From assembly GCA_947311845.1 (NCBI GenBank), contig CAMZMU010000040.1, forward strand, positions 54,602,050-54,666,049: DNA of 64,000 nt. The letters are read 5' to 3'. The stretch's first letter is position 1. The number at the start of each line of letters is the position of its first letter. Position numbers and translations under genes: made by a program. The DNA comes from Poa pratensis. Taxonomy: Eukaryota; Streptophyta; Magnoliopsida; Poales; Poaceae. The notes beneath the pieces are model-generated. The model saw only the letters and a program-made list of their open reading frames with translations, did not search any database and was not told where the DNA came from. Positions 18,821 through 29,935 of the stretch are shown here, in pieces.

Positions 18821-20418
18821 TAACCCCAGAAAACGCAGCAGCTAGAGCAATAGAATTGGTCACAACACGCCGAGCTTTGGAGCAGATGCGCAGAGACGCA
18901 GAGGCAGAAAGGCAAGAAATAGAAGCAAGAAAGAGGCGATTAGAGGAAGAGGAAAATCGTCTCAATGAGGCAACCCGGGTTCACCAGGGGAGACACCAGA
19001 GCCGGTTGGCCTATGGAGAAAATATAGCAAACCCAGTACCAGTAGCAGCATTGTTTAGAACCCCGGAGGATCAGCCCATTGGTGCAACTCAGGTGGCACC
19101 AGTGGCGAGAACAAACGTTGAGCCAAACAGAGGAACAGGAAGAGCCGGTGTCGTAGCAGCAGCAGTACCGGGTTTGCCCGCTGGGGGAGCCAGGGGAAAT
19201 CCGGGTCTGCCGCCCAGGGCACCGAGGTTTCACACGCCGGCGGGTCACTATTCAAATCCGGCGGATAACGTGTATGCAGCAACTTTAGCACTTGATCGTA
19301 TTCCATTGGGAGACACGCCAGCAGAGATTGAAGCTCGGCGTGCCATTGACATGTTACGCACAGCGTGTGTACAGCAAACTCAGTATTCAAGGGAGAAAAG
19401 TGGGTTGCATTCCACAACTTATCGTAGCAAAAGTCGCAACGGAGGTAACCAGCCATTGGCCGGGCCTGCCGTAGCACAGCAGCAAAACCCGCCCCAGCAG
19501 AACCAGAATCAAAATCAGAACAATCAACAGCACCAACCTGCCCCTGCGATTTCTATAGCACAGCAGATAGTTAATAGATCACGAGCGGGAAGAAGTGCTG
19601 GCAACGCAAACCCAGTATTACCAGCAGCAGGAGTACCACAAGGAGGACCGGGTCCTGCGCCAGCAGCGTCTGCAAGTTCACCAGGTAATATCAATATTTT
19701 AGCAAGTTCTTCTAACTTAGCCGGGCCAAAGTGTCTTTCAGATACCATTAGAGCGGAGCCTTTCCCTGAGAAGTTCAAGGAGCCAAGCAAGATATCAAAC
19801 TATGAGCCAAGCATGGACCTGGCAAGCTGGTTGAGCAGTTATGAGATGGCAATGTGCATACGCAATGCCACAGAAAATGTTTGTGCAAAGTACATGTATT
19901 TGATGATGAGCGATGGTGCGGCAAAGTTGTGGTTCAAAAATCTGCCCGAGAAATCTATCAATTCTTGGGATGAGCTGAAGGGAATTTTCATCAAGCACTT
20001 TCAGGGTACGTGCAAGCGTTTGTTTTCCATTGAGAATCTTGATCGTTGTGTACAGAAGAAAGGCGAGTCAGCACATCACTGGATGGGCCGGGTCACGGAG
20101 ATTCTGCACTCCTCATCTGGTATTGAGCCCAAGGACGCAATTTCGTCCATGGAGAAAACTTGCAAGTACGCACCACTGGTCCAGAAGCTGGGTCGTATGA
20201 AGGAAGGGCACCGGGTTAAGCCGGTCACCATGGCAGAGTTGATGGATGCTTGCAACAGGCACGCAGCCACGGACAAGACCCAGGACGAAAACGAGGAAGA
20301 GAAAGGGAAGGAAACGCAAACAATGGTGGAAGGAATAACAATGGCTCGGGAAACAACCACAACAACAACAATCAGAATCAGCATAAGCGAGGTCATAATG
20401 AGGGCAATTCCGAGCTAG
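18793..20418 (+). CDS. Inner element gag
   Basis: A 541-codon frame without a proper ATG at its head; it opens at a TTG because of the upstream frameshift. Residues about 20-65 form a strongly charged coiled coil (EAERQEIEARKRRLEEEE). A Gln/Asn-rich linker (about 225-255) follows. The capsid-like Retrotrans_gag domain spans about residues 330-500, with FKEPSKISNYEPSMD, LASWLSSYEMAM, AAKLWFKNLPEKSI and FQGTCKRLFSIENL. The C-terminus runs into a frameshift region at about 20300, where Asn-rich and zinc-knuckle-like sequence continues in other frames. The protein would assemble the virus-like particle. Confidence 0.8.
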   Translation: MDPSTLTRLITPENAAARAIELVTTRRALEQMRRDAEAERQEIEARKRRLEEEENRLNEATRVHQGRHQSRLAYGENIANPVPVAALFRTPEDQPIGATQVAPVARTNVEPNRGTGRAGVVAAAVPGLPAGGARGNPGLPPRAPRFHTPAGHYSNPADNVYAATLALDRIPLGDTPAEIEARRAIDMLRTACVQQTQYSREKSGLHSTTYRSKSRNGGNQPLAGPAVAQQQNPPQQNQNQNQNNQQHQPAPAISIAQQIVNRSRAGRSAGNANPVLPAAGVPQGGPGPAPAASASSPGNINILASSSNLAGPKCLSDTIRAEPFPEKFKEPSKISNYEPSMDLASWLSSYEMAMCIRNATENVCAKYMYLMMSDGAAKLWFKNLPEKSINSWDELKGIFIKHFQGTCKRLFSIENLDRCVQKKGESAHHWMGRVTEILHSSSGIEPKDAISSMEKTCKYAPLVQKLGRMKEGHRVKPVTMAELMDACNRHAATDKTQDENEEEKGKETQTMVEGITMARETTTTTTIRISISEVIMRAIPS

Positions 20419-20887
20419 TGGCAAACACCAATGCCGGTTTCAGAGGCAGAGGATGGATGGAAATTATCAGGAAAACCAAGGTTATCAGGAAAATAGGGGT
20501 TACCAAGGCAACAATGGGAGTTATGGTGGTGGAAATAATTATCAGGGCTCACGCCCAATGTGCGATGAAGAAGCTTTCAGAATGCCGTGTCCTCGTCACA
20601 GTAAGAACGGAAGACCCGCCAATCATTCGTTGGGCCGGTGTGTAGATCTGAATAGGTGGAAAAACAACGAGGTGCAGAGAGCTTTGCAAGGAACAAATAG
20701 AAGTGGAGGACCCGGCCCGGGTGGTAATCCGGCTGCGGGACCTCTGACTGGAGCAAACGCGGTACCCACGGGTAACCGGGTCAGAATCAGAACGCGAGTA
20801 ACCAAGGAGGGTTTTCACAGCAGCCAAGGCAACTTGGTCAGTATCATATATACACTAGTGGCACAACAAAGAGAGAGAGAAAGATAG
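20419..20887 (+). pseudogene. Inner element: nucleocapsid region in shifted frames
   Basis: Gly/Asn/Tyr-rich repeats (NYQENQGYQENRGYQGN) are followed by a Cys/His cluster (MPCPRHSKNGRPANHSLGRC), which resembles the nucleocapsid zinc motif of this lineage. The frame closes at 20887, short of the protease frame. Two frames overlap (20250-20645 and 20453-20887), showing at least one indel. Confidence 0.6.
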
Positions 20888-20898
20888 TCAAAAGGGCG

Positions 20899-21468
20899 GT
20901 GAACACAGTGGCTGCAGGAGTTCCAAGGTATTTGAGGTGGTCAGAGCACACGATCACGTGGAGTAGAGCAGATAACCCAGAGGTGGTGGAGCATCCGGGT
21001 CTGCTAGCGTTGGTTGTAGCACCTCAAGTTCATGGATTTGAGTTGAAAAAGGTTTTGATGGACGGTGGCAGTAGTATTAATATCTTGTATTGGGATAGAT
21101 TCATTCGCATGGGATTGAAGGAGTCACAGCTGCAGAAAACATCGACAATTTTTCACGGTATAGTTCCTGGGAAGTCAGCCACACCAGAGGGTAAAATTTC
21201 ACTAGAGGTTGCTTTTGGCGAGTCTATTCATAATTTCAGATCAGAGTGGCTCACATTTGAGGTGGTGAAGTTTCCAAGTCCATATCATGCATTGCTGGGA
21301 AGGCCGGCTTACGCCAAGTTCATGGCAAGGCCGTGTTATGTGTATCTGCAGTTGAAAATACCGGGTCCCAATGGGATCATTACAGTACATGGTAACAGAG
21401 AGATTGCAGCAGAGTGTGATGAGGGGGATGCAGCCCTGGCAGAACAAACTTGTGCTAAAGAGGAGTAG
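20899..21468 (+). CDS. Inner element aspartic protease
   Basis: 189 codons. The active-site motif MDGGSSINILY is at about residues 53-63. It is followed by FHGIVPGKSATPEG, then YHALLGRPAYAKFMA and a LKIPGPNGIITVHG strand. These landmarks match the outer element's protease closely. The N-terminal part (SEHTITWSRADNPEV) is the usual lead-in. It would cleave the Gag-Pol polyprotein. The frame ends at 21466 and a damaged linker of about 240 bp with stops separates it from RT. Confidence 0.85.
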   Translation: MNTVAAGVPRYLRWSEHTITWSRADNPEVVEHPGLLALVVAPQVHGFELKKVLMDGGSSINILYWDRFIRMGLKESQLQKTSTIFHGIVPGKSATPEGKISLEVAFGESIHNFRSEWLTFEVVKFPSPYHALLGRPAYAKFMARPCYVYLQLKIPGPNGIITVHGNREIAAECDEGDAALAEQTCAKEE

Positions 21469-21711
21469 AAAGCTTACAGGTCAAATCTTGACCCGCAGGA
21501 TAACAAGGCACTCAAGAGGCCCACAACAGAGGATGATAGAGCGAAGTTCAAAGCAGCAAAAGATACTAAGATGGTGGACTTTGTGCCTGGAGATTCTTCC
21601 AACTTATAGCAGCAGTTCGCCATAGGGACCAACTTATCTGACAAATAGGAAAGCGCGCTCATCGAGTTCATCCGTGAGAATCAGGATGTTTTTGCATGGA
21701 CACCTAGTGAC

Positions 21712-23045
21712 ATGCCTGGCATTCCAACTAAACTCGCTGAGCACAGCTTACATGTTGACCCTAAGGCAAGGCCGGTAAAGCAAGGTTTGAGAAAAATGAA
21801 TGCAGAGAGAAGGAAAGCAATAGGAGAGGAGATAGCCCGGCTTTTAGAGGCCGGCTTTATCATGGAAGTGTTTCATCCAGAGTGGTTAGCTAACCCGGTT
21901 TTGGTCCTGAAGAAGAATAATGAGTGGAGAATGTGTATCGATTTCACGAGTTTGAATAGGCATTGCCCCAAGGACCCGTTTGCACTGCCGCCATCGATCA
22001 AATCGTGGACGCAGTTGCAGGCAGCGAGCTCTTGTGTTTTCTGGATGCATATTCAGGTTATCATCAGATCAAGCTTAACAAGGAGGATTGGGAGAAGACG
22101 TCGTTTATCACCCCCTTTGGTGCTTTTTGTTACAAGACCATGACTTTTGGGTTGAAGAACGCAGGTGCAACTTATCAGAGGTGTATCCAGAATTGTTTTC
22201 ATGATCAGATTGGGCGCAATGTGCATGCTTATGTTGATGATGTGGTGATCAAGACAGAAAAAGCCGAGTCATTTATCAATGACCTGGCAGAAACATTCAA
22301 AAATTTGAGAGAGTACAAGATGAAGATCAATCCTACAAAGTGTGTGTTTGGAGTTCCAGCGGGAAAATTGCTTGGTTTCATTGTGTCGCAGCGTGGAATT
22401 GAGGCAAACCCGGAAAAAATTCGAGCAATCCAGAGTTTGAAAAAGCCAGAGGAGTTGGCAGATGTTCAGAAGTTGACGGGCTGTGTGGCCGCGTTGAGCC
22501 GGTTTATTTCCCGTCTCGGAGAGAAAGCAATTCCGTTGTACAAGTTGCTGAAGAAAACTGACAATTTTGTGTGGAATCAAGAAGCAGATGAGGCATTTGA
22601 GGCCTTGAAGAAGCAGTTGTCAGAAGCGCCAGTTTTGGCGGCTCCGGGTCCCAAGGAACCCATGCTTTTATACGTCGCTGCCGGGCCTCAAGCTGTGAGT
22701 GCCGTGGTGGTGGTCGAGCGTAAGGAGGAAGGAAAAGAGAACCCGGTACAAAGGCCGGTCTATTATGTTAGTGAGGTCCTGTCAGAAGCTAAGCAGCGAT
22801 ATCCGCACTGGCAGAAGCTGGTGTTTGGTGTTTTCATGGCCAGTAGAAAGTTGAAGCCGTATTTTCAGGAGCATCCAATTACGGTGGTCAGTTCAATACC
22901 CTTAGCAGATATCATCAGAAATTCAGAAGCTACAGGAAGAATTGCCAAGTGGGCAATAGAGATGGGGGATTACCACATTGATTATGTGCCCCGTACAGCC
23001 ATCAAGTCTCAAGCGTTGGCGGATTTCCTTAATGATTGGACATAG
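21712..23045 (+). pseudogene. Inner element reverse transcriptase and first RNase H, one frameshift
   Basis: The first frame (21712-about 21990) carries the RT fingers (KARPVKQGLRKM, EEIARLLEAGFI, NNEWRMCIDFTSLN). Around 21980-22000 the frame shifts, and the second frame (to 23045) carries FLDAYSGYHQI, GAFCYKTMTFGLKNAGATYQ and the catalytic YVDD at 22230-22241, then the thumb and a RT-type RNase H (LLYVAAGPQAVSAVVV, PVYYVSEVL, YPHWQKL, SQALADFLNDWT). The break is in the palm-proximal part, so no active enzyme can come from this copy. A TAG at 23043 ends the frame, and the same frame continues as the next feature. Confidence 0.88.
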
Positions 23046-24875
23046 TTGAGTGCACCACCTCTCACCCCGAGTCTCAAATCTTGGGTTATGCATTTTGACG
23101 GGTCTAAGCAAGAGCAAGGATCAGGAGCTGGAGTTGTGTTAACTTCTCCCAAAGGTGATAAGTTGAGTTATGTTTTGCAAATTCACTTTGATTGTTCTAA
23201 CAATGTGGCGGAGTATGAGGCCTTGTTGCATGGTTTGCGTATTGCAAAGGAGATGAACATCAAACGTATCAAGTGCTATGGGGATTCAGACCTTGTGGCG
23301 CAGCAAGTTTCAGGAACTTGGGACAGAAAAGATGCAACAATGGCGGCTTACAGGCGAGAGGTGGATAGGGTAGCCGGGTTTTTCTCAGGCTATCAGGTGG
23401 ATCACATTGACCGCAGAAAAAATGATGCTGCAGATGCTTTGTCAAGACTCGGCTCACGCAGAGAGCTGGTTCCACCTAATGTTTTCTTGGACGAGCTATG
23501 GACTCCGTCAGTCAAGCCTCAGGACGTGGAAGATTTGGCAGGTCAAGAAGATCCGGGCTCTCAGTTGGTAGCTGCAACCCGGGAAATTCCAGAGTGGACG
23601 GAGCCATATCTAGCATATCTTTTGAAAGGGGAGCTGCCCCAGCAGGAAGTTATAGCCCGGCAGATCGTGCGCCGGTGCAAGGCCTACGTTGTCATTGATG
23701 GCGAGTTATATAAGAGAAGTGTTTCTGGAGTTTATCAGAGATGTGTGTCTGGAAAGGAAGGCCGACAAATTCTGAAGGAGATTCATGAGGGAGATTGTGG
23801 GCATCATGCTTCAACAAGATCTTTAGTAGCTAAAGCTTTCAGACACGGTTTCTTTTGGCTTACAGCCCAGGCAGATGCTGAGCGCCTGGTGAATAGATGT
23901 GATGGATGTCAAAGGTATGCGAGACAGATTCATGTGCCGGCTCAAGAATTGAGAACAATACCTTTGACTTGGCCCTTTGCAGTTTGGGGGCTTGATATGG
24001 TGGGTCCTTTTAGCATGTCTCCTTGCAAGAAAACCCACCTCTTGGTTGCCATTGATAAGTTTACAAAGTGGGTTGAGGTGATGCCTGTCACAAATTGTGA
24101 GGCAGCTACAGCAGTCAAGTTTCTGAGGCAGATCATACACAGGTTTGGGTATCCCCATAGTATCATCACAGATAATGGCACCAACATGTCACTTGGAGAG
24201 ATGGCCAAATTTTGCGGGAAAAATGGTATACGTCTGGATGTTGCCTCAGTGGCTCATCCACAGGCTAATGGACAAGTTGAAAGAGCAAATCAGGAGTTTC
24301 TTAGAGGCTTGAAACCGCGTCTCCGGGTCCCGTGCCTCAGAGCCGCCGGAGCGTGGGTTGAGGAGTTGCCATCAGTTGTTTGGGGAATCAACACAACGCC
24401 CAACAGATCCACAAAGACGACCCCTTTCTTCATGGTGTATGGGGCAGAGGCAGTTTTGCCAAGCGACATTATTCATGACTCGCCTCGCGTGGCGGCTTAC
24501 GTTGAAACAGAGAATGAGCAAGCCCGGCAAGATTCTGTGGACTTGCTAGAGGAGAATAGAGAGCAAGCACTGGAAAGATCAGCAATATACCAGCAGGATT
24601 TGAGGCGCTATCATAGTCGCCGGGTTAAGTCTCGCACTTTCCAGGAGGGTGATCTAGTGTTGCGATGGGTGCAGTCCAAGGAAGGGATGCACAAGTTATC
24701 TCCTCCTTGGGAAGGGCCTTTCATCATAAGCAAGAACTTGGGAAATGGCTCATACTATTTGGTGGATACTAGAGAAAAGTCAGAGACAGTCAATGACACA
24801 ACACACTCCACCTTTTCTTTGGAAGAGCGTGAGAGGCCGTGGAACATTGCGCAGTTGCGCCCATACTATACTTAG
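23046..24875 (+). CDS. Inner element second RNase H and integrase
   Basis: The frame continues in phase directly after the TAG. It opens with an archaeal-type RNase H (VMHFDGSKQEQGSGAGVVL, NVAEYEALLHGL, GDSDLVAQQV, NDAADALSRLG), with the expected D, E, D and D. Integrase follows: a His-His-Cys-Cys zinc segment (GDCGHHASTRS ... CDGCQRYA), then the catalytic core with D (GLDMVGPFS), D (ITDNGTNMS) and E (NGQVERANQEF), and a C-terminal domain (FQEGDLVLRWV, LSPPWEGPFII). Integrase inserts the DNA copy into the genome. A second RNase H beside the RT-type one is characteristic of Tat/Ogre-like elements. Apart from the leading TAG the frame is complete to its stop. Confidence 0.9.
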   Translation: MSAPPLTPSLKSWVMHFDGSKQEQGSGAGVVLTSPKGDKLSYVLQIHFDCSNNVAEYEALLHGLRIAKEMNIKRIKCYGDSDLVAQQVSGTWDRKDATMAAYRREVDRVAGFFSGYQVDHIDRRKNDAADALSRLGSRRELVPPNVFLDELWTPSVKPQDVEDLAGQEDPGSQLVAATREIPEWTEPYLAYLLKGELPQQEVIARQIVRRCKAYVVIDGELYKRSVSGVYQRCVSGKEGRQILKEIHEGDCGHHASTRSLVAKAFRHGFFWLTAQADAERLVNRCDGCQRYARQIHVPAQELRTIPLTWPFAVWGLDMVGPFSMSPCKKTHLLVAIDKFTKWVEVMPVTNCEAATAVKFLRQIIHRFGYPHSIITDNGTNMSLGEMAKFCGKNGIRLDVASVAHPQANGQVERANQEFLRGLKPRLRVPCLRAAGAWVEELPSVVWGINTTPNRSTKTTPFFMVYGAEAVLPSDIIHDSPRVAAYVETENEQARQDSVDLLEENREQALERSAIYQQDLRRYHSRRVKSRTFQEGDLVLRWVQSKEGMHKLSPPWEGPFIISKNLGNGSYYLVDTREKSETVNDTTHSTFSLEERERPWNIAQLRPYYT

Positions 24876-25808
24876 CATGAGAAAGAAATATGAGATATAA
24901 TACACGATGTAACAGGCAGCAGGTTTCAGACGCGCTCTTTTCCTTACCAGGGTACCTAAGGGGACTGGAAGGTTTTTAATGAGGCGGCTTGCTGACCTAA
25001 CCTTTTCTATCAATAAAGTGAAGGTTGAACAGAATTTCATCTTGTTTCAGTTTACGTTTCAGTTTTTAAGCCGGTTATTGTTCTTTTATATGCATTGTTA
25101 TAGTTCTTTTGGTCAGCCTGGTCCTGGGGGCTTGTTGTGGAAAGTACTAAGTTATTTCCCCAGGACCCGGTTCCTATGATTGCCCGGGTTTCAAAGATTG
25201 TAACCCGACCGAGCAGTTTATAGTTTTCGTATTCAATATTATACATGTTTAGTCTCAGTATTAGTTGCTTACAGTTGTTTTATATCTTGAGGACGCCCAA
25301 AGAGTGCGTCCCACCAGTATTTTGGATCAATGGGGTAATGTGGCATAAGCCCTTTACTTTATAAACATTGATCCAGGTCTTGGGGGCTCTTACTTCAATA
25401 GTCTGTAGCTGCAATCCCAAGACCCGGCTTTTATGCCACTAGTATTCTTGGTTGTCTTGCTGTGTAGCTGATGTGACTCGCGATTATATGGCCTGATTGC
25501 ACACCTGGAAATTCAATCAACCATGAGGCCCATTGGGACTTGGTTCGACCCTGTTTTTCTCAGAGAAGTTGCGCCAGGATATCCATGCGAAAGCCGGCTC
25601 ACAGTTAAAGACACCAAAAGGGTCATCAAAACCACAGAAGAACAAATATTTCGACATTTAAAATATAGCATGTCTTAACCGAGGTTTCACAGCGCATGAA
25701 GCGCACATCGCAGGCATAGTATCAAAATAACGCTAAGTTATTACAATAGTTTGCCCCAAGGGCCGAATGGCATAAGTTTTATGGCAGAGACATAACATCT
25801 GCATGAGT
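24876..25808 (+). other. Sense 3' region after pol, convergent with antisense gene
   Basis: No coding signal. It holds the conserved post-pol block (24920-24988), an AATAAA at 25012-25017 and two polypurine-like TGGGGGCT motifs (about 25125 and 25381). The antisense gene ends at 25809, so sense and antisense units converge here. Confidence 0.6.
24920..24988 (+). promoter_or_regulatory. Conserved post-pol block (inner element)
   Basis: 69 bp, identical to 15302-15370 of the outer element except for one extra A. It is followed 24 bases later by AATAAA, which suggests a role in 3' end formation of gag-pol mRNA. Confidence 0.6.
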
Positions 25809-28800
25809 TTAAGAGCCGGCTTCAGGCGCCGGGTTAGTGGATGGAGTTGTGGCTGGAGCATCATCTTTGGCGCTCGCCGAGTCTTCTTTGGCCGCCTCTG
25901 GTTCTGCTTCCCGGGTCTTGGGGGCTCTGTCGTTGCGCCAAGTGATTAGATGAAGAGATTGGAAGTAGCTTTCATCTTCATCTTCCACTGGGGCTCGTGA
26001 AGGAGGAGGCACGGTTGGAGTTGATGAGCTTGGGATAGCAGAGGAACTGGGAACATTATAGTCTGTAGCAAGGGATTCCTTGTAGCTCTGCAAAAGGTCG
26101 ATGCATTGAGGTTCATCGTCCACAATTTCTTTGTTGGCCTCATTGTAGCCATACTGCACTGTGTTGAGCTTCAAGTTGTTGGCAATCTGGGTGGCCACGA
26201 AACGGGTTTGCTTTATAACCCGGCCATAAGCTTTCCTGTCGAAGGGGGTGCCATCTGAGTTGTACTCAGGAAAGCCAGATGCAAGTGGCGCCGGGTCTAG
26301 ATTTGGATAGTACGCCTTGGCCAAAGCCAGGCTGCGCATTGCCCCGGCTCTGCAAGCAGATTTCTTCAGCAGTTGAATCCACCCAGGCATCGTGGAAAGA
26401 TGACCCAGCACTTCAGTATAAGTGCTGGGCGGATTTTCCCAGTTCCTGGCAGCCTTGATAACTTCACAGCTCCCAAAGTATAATTGGCGCACCAGTGTGT
26501 ACATGCATTTGATCTTCTCAGTTGCAGTTTTGCGGACGTTGCCGTCACGCGAAACCATGATGATACCAGGTCTCGATTAGGTAAGGTTTCCCGGGTCTTA
26601 GAGTTTTGTGCTCACCAACAAGTGAGGCGACCATGGCAGTGATCATTTTCTTCAGGCGGGTTAGCTCGCTGGTAGCTGATTCCAATTTCTTTTGGAGGTC
26701 AGCTGCTCTTGGAAATTTTCTTCATGCTCTTGCATGTCCCTCTTCAAGTCAGAATTTTCTTGCGTCAAGGCAGTAACTTTTTCTTCTAAGGCCTGAAGTT
26801 GGCTTGCCACTTCAGTCCGGGTCTCACTCTCAGCTTTCAAGGCTCCTTGGAGCCGGGCCACCTCTTCACCGGCCTTGCTCACATGCTCCTGATAGATATA
26901 TGAAAAGAAGTATGCAGTTAAGCCCCAGATCGTTAAGGTACAAGTAACATGGAACATGGGGGCTATAAGATTTAAAAGTTCCAATCAAAAGGTGAAGTCC
27001 CAGGTCGCCACAGGCGTGCAACCCGGCACTTGGGGGCTACACATGCGAAAATTTGAAGTCATTTTAGTATGTAGTCCCAGGTTGCTGTGGACAGCTAACC
27101 CGGCACTTGGGGGCTACAGTGTTTGAAGTTCTAATTTGTGTGTGGAATGAAAAATTCACAAGTTCCAGGTTGCTGCGGACAGCTAACCCGACACTTGGGG
27201 GCTACAGTGTTCAAAATTTGTTCTAGGTGGTGAGCAGTTTTAACTTATGAAAGTGATAAGTCCCAGCTTGTTGTAAACGAACAACCCGGGCCTTGGGGGC
27301 TACAGGGTTGAAAATTTCTGACTAAGTTTTTTGTGCTTCAAGCACCAAGCTTATCAGCAAGTGATAATCTTGGAGCTTGGGGGCTAGTAAGGTTATAGAC
27401 ATGTAAGAAGTAAAAAGGCAGGAAAAGTTGAGTACCTGGTATCGTTTTTGGATCAAGGAGACCAGTTCAGTCTCCAGGTTCTTGTGCTGAGCAATGCGAG
27501 AAAAATATTCCTCGCATAGAGCAGGTGTGGACATGGAGCCCAAAGTCGCCACATCCAAGGAAGGAACCGGGTCCTCGCCCTTGTCTGAGGGGTCCACCTT
27601 GATCTCAGGCACGGTGACCTTGGCAAGGACAGTGGATGCACCAGGAGCCGGGCCTTGATGAGACCCGGTAATCTGCACCTCCGGGTCAACCTCCTTGGTT
27701 CCAGACCCATTCCCGGGTGATGGAATGTTCGCAGTTGGTTCTGGAATAGTTGCTGGGGGACTTGGTGGCGAGGTAACTATATTCTCTGCACCAGATTCTT
27801 CTTTCTGGCCCGCCTCCTCGACTTGCACCTCCATTACAGAGGGCTCAGCTGTAGTAGGTGGAGGAGACGCGGCTGGAGAAGAATCCGGGTCTTCCTCCAC
27901 TATAGCCTTAGCGCTGAAGTAAAAGAAAAGCGGTTAGTCATAAGAGAGATTACCAAGTGCTGAAAAATTAAGAGGTACGGGAGCATTACTAACCCGGCGT
28001 TGATGTGAAAATCCTCGGGCGTGCTAACAGCGTCCGAGGAGGAATCTGATAAACGAGAGCGTTTAGGAGTCCGGATTTTGCCAGCCAAAGGATACTTTTT
28101 GCTGGGCATCTTCTGGATGGATTTGGCCCAGCTTGACAAAGAGCGTTGAGGGATACCTGAGCTCAGGGAAATGTGTGCTGATGAAGACCGGGTCCGGGGC
28201 CTCTTGTTTGCCTCAGCTTCTTTCTCAGCTTCCATTTCCTGTGTTTGTGCTTGAGTTTGAGATGAGTTCATCATATAAATTGAGAAGCGAGAAAATGGCA
28301 CCTTAGCAATGGCGGCCCGGGTCCTCTTTTGAGGAGTGGGTGCAACAGTTTGAGGACCCGGCAATACGTCAGAAGCCGGGTCAGAGGGGCCTGGAATAAG
28401 ATGAGCCAGATTATCAGTAGAAGGGTCCTTGTTGGGGACCTCGCTATTAAGCAAGTTGAGGAAGAGCCGGCCTAGGGAGTCTAGCTCACCTTCTTCTTCT
28501 TCATCTTGTTCATCACTTTCTGTGTCCTCTTCAGCAGAAGACGTGGGAGTGTAATCTGCGCTCCACCACTTGGAGTCCTGAGAAAAAGAAGTTTGACAAG
28601 TAAGATAGCATGCAAGAAATACCGGGTTATGATTTGCATAGACAAGCAAGTATTAATTTTTACCGTGGGAGGTTTGTTTTTGGTGCTGAATGGGGCGAGC
28701 CCGTTCAGAGCAATGTCAGTCTTCTTCTCGCCAAGAAGCCTCTTGGCGTTCTTCACAACTTGGTCCTCTAGCAGTGTAATTTCTGAATAGCGCATGTCAT

Positions 28801-29641
28801 CAGTGGTCTCTTCTGTGTATTCATAGAAGAGCCGGGTCCTGATGCTAAGAGGCTGGATGAACCAACCAATCCAGCATTTCACTAGATCAGTTCCACGGAG
28901 GCCGTGGGCTAATAAAGCTCTGGCCCGGCAGTGGATGTCTTCAAGTGCTTCCCGCTTCTCCGGGCTAGCGTAACTGTTCATCTTGGAATTATACACTAGA
29001 GGAGAATTTCTGAAGGCCGGGAATTTGGCATCATCCGCCTCAGGAGAGGTGTCTTTGCAGTAAAAATAAGTATTTTGCCACCCCTTAGGGTGGCTGGCCA
29101 AAGCGAGAGCCGGGAAGGTGCATTCTTTTCGGCGCTGAATAGAAACACCCCCATATGGGCCAAGGGGCTGGTTTTTACGAGACGGGTTACAATAAAAGAT
29201 TTCAAGAAAGAAATCAAGGGATGGAGGAATTTGGAGGTAGTCTTCGCAAAAGACGACGAAGTTGCTGATGTTTAAAATGGAATTGGGCGCCACATCCATG
29301 GGAGTGAGCCCGTAATATTTAAAGACTTGGCGGAAAAAGAGGGAACCCGGGGGGCGGAGACCCCGGGTAACGTGATCTAAGAGTACTACGACTTCACCTT
29401 TCTCTGGTGTGGGCCGGGTCTATTCTCCAGGAGCACGCCAGTGAATCTCGCTTTGAGGAGGAAGCTTGCCCCGGTTCACGAAAGACTGAAGGGTGGTGTT
29501 CGTGGCGCTGGACCGGGTCCAGTTTACTGGAGCGGCCGCGGATTCGGCGGAAACAGATCCACCAGCACCGGAACTGGGAGGTTTCTTCACTGTCTTTTTG
29601 GCAGCACGGGGTCCGCCAGATTTGACCTTCTCCTTCGTCAT
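25809..29641 (-). CDS. Inner element antisense gene, five exons, PF04195-like then coiled coils
   Basis: Exons with GT/AG borders: 29641-28664, 28577-about 27994, 27913-27436, 26888-about 26616, about 26566-25809. The reading phase is kept across the first two introns. Exon 1 starts MTKEKVKSGG. It carries the domain named putative gypsy type transposon (LQSFVNRGKLPP, LNISNFVVFCEDYLQIPPSL, HPKGWQNTYFYCKD). Exon 2 is acidic, then basic with nuclear-signal-like KRPRTR and GKIRTPKRSR. Exon 4 is a coiled coil (EEKVTALTQENSDLKRDM). Exon 5 is helical, ending in a Pro/Ala/Glu tail. Defects: an in-frame TAG at 29422-29420 and a frameshift in exon 4 near 26710. Such antisense ORFs between integrase and the 3' LTR are known in Tat-like elements; their role is unsettled. 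Confidence 0.75.
27000..27390. repeat. Array of polypurine-tract-like motifs (inner element)
   Basis: CTTGGGGGCTA recurs at about 27029, 27107, 27195, 27292 and 27377, each within a diverged unit of about 85 bp containing GTCCCAGGT and AACCCGGC. The array lies mostly in intron 3 of the antisense gene. The copy next to the 3' LTR is CTGGGGGCTAC at 30328-30338. Confidence 0.8.
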
Positions 29642-29927
29642 GGTGAGCAGCTCTGGAGCATGTCAAAGAACAGCAATGGCGTTACGAACCCTAGTTCCAG
29701 ATGCGGATGTGAAGAAAGAAATACGAGTTGAATCTAACCAAGATAGAGGTTGGAATTGGATGCGAAGTACGAGTAAAGGCAGGAATCGAAGTTACCTTGG
29801 AGTTTAATCGAGGTTTGGGTGCTCGATTGAAGATCCGTTCTCCGGCTGCCGCGGCGGCTGTGACGTGAGCGTGAGGTGCGAGATGAGGAAGAGAATGGGG
29901 AAAATGACCGTGCGGGTCGTGGTCAGC

Positions 29928-29935
29928 TATTTATA
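29928..29935 (-). promoter_or_regulatory. TATA box of the antisense gene
   Basis: Minus-strand TATAAATA within CTATAAATAG, about 290 bp before the antisense ATG at 29641 in a GC-rich context. The position and match to the plant consensus suggest an internal promoter independent of the LTR. Confidence 0.55.
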
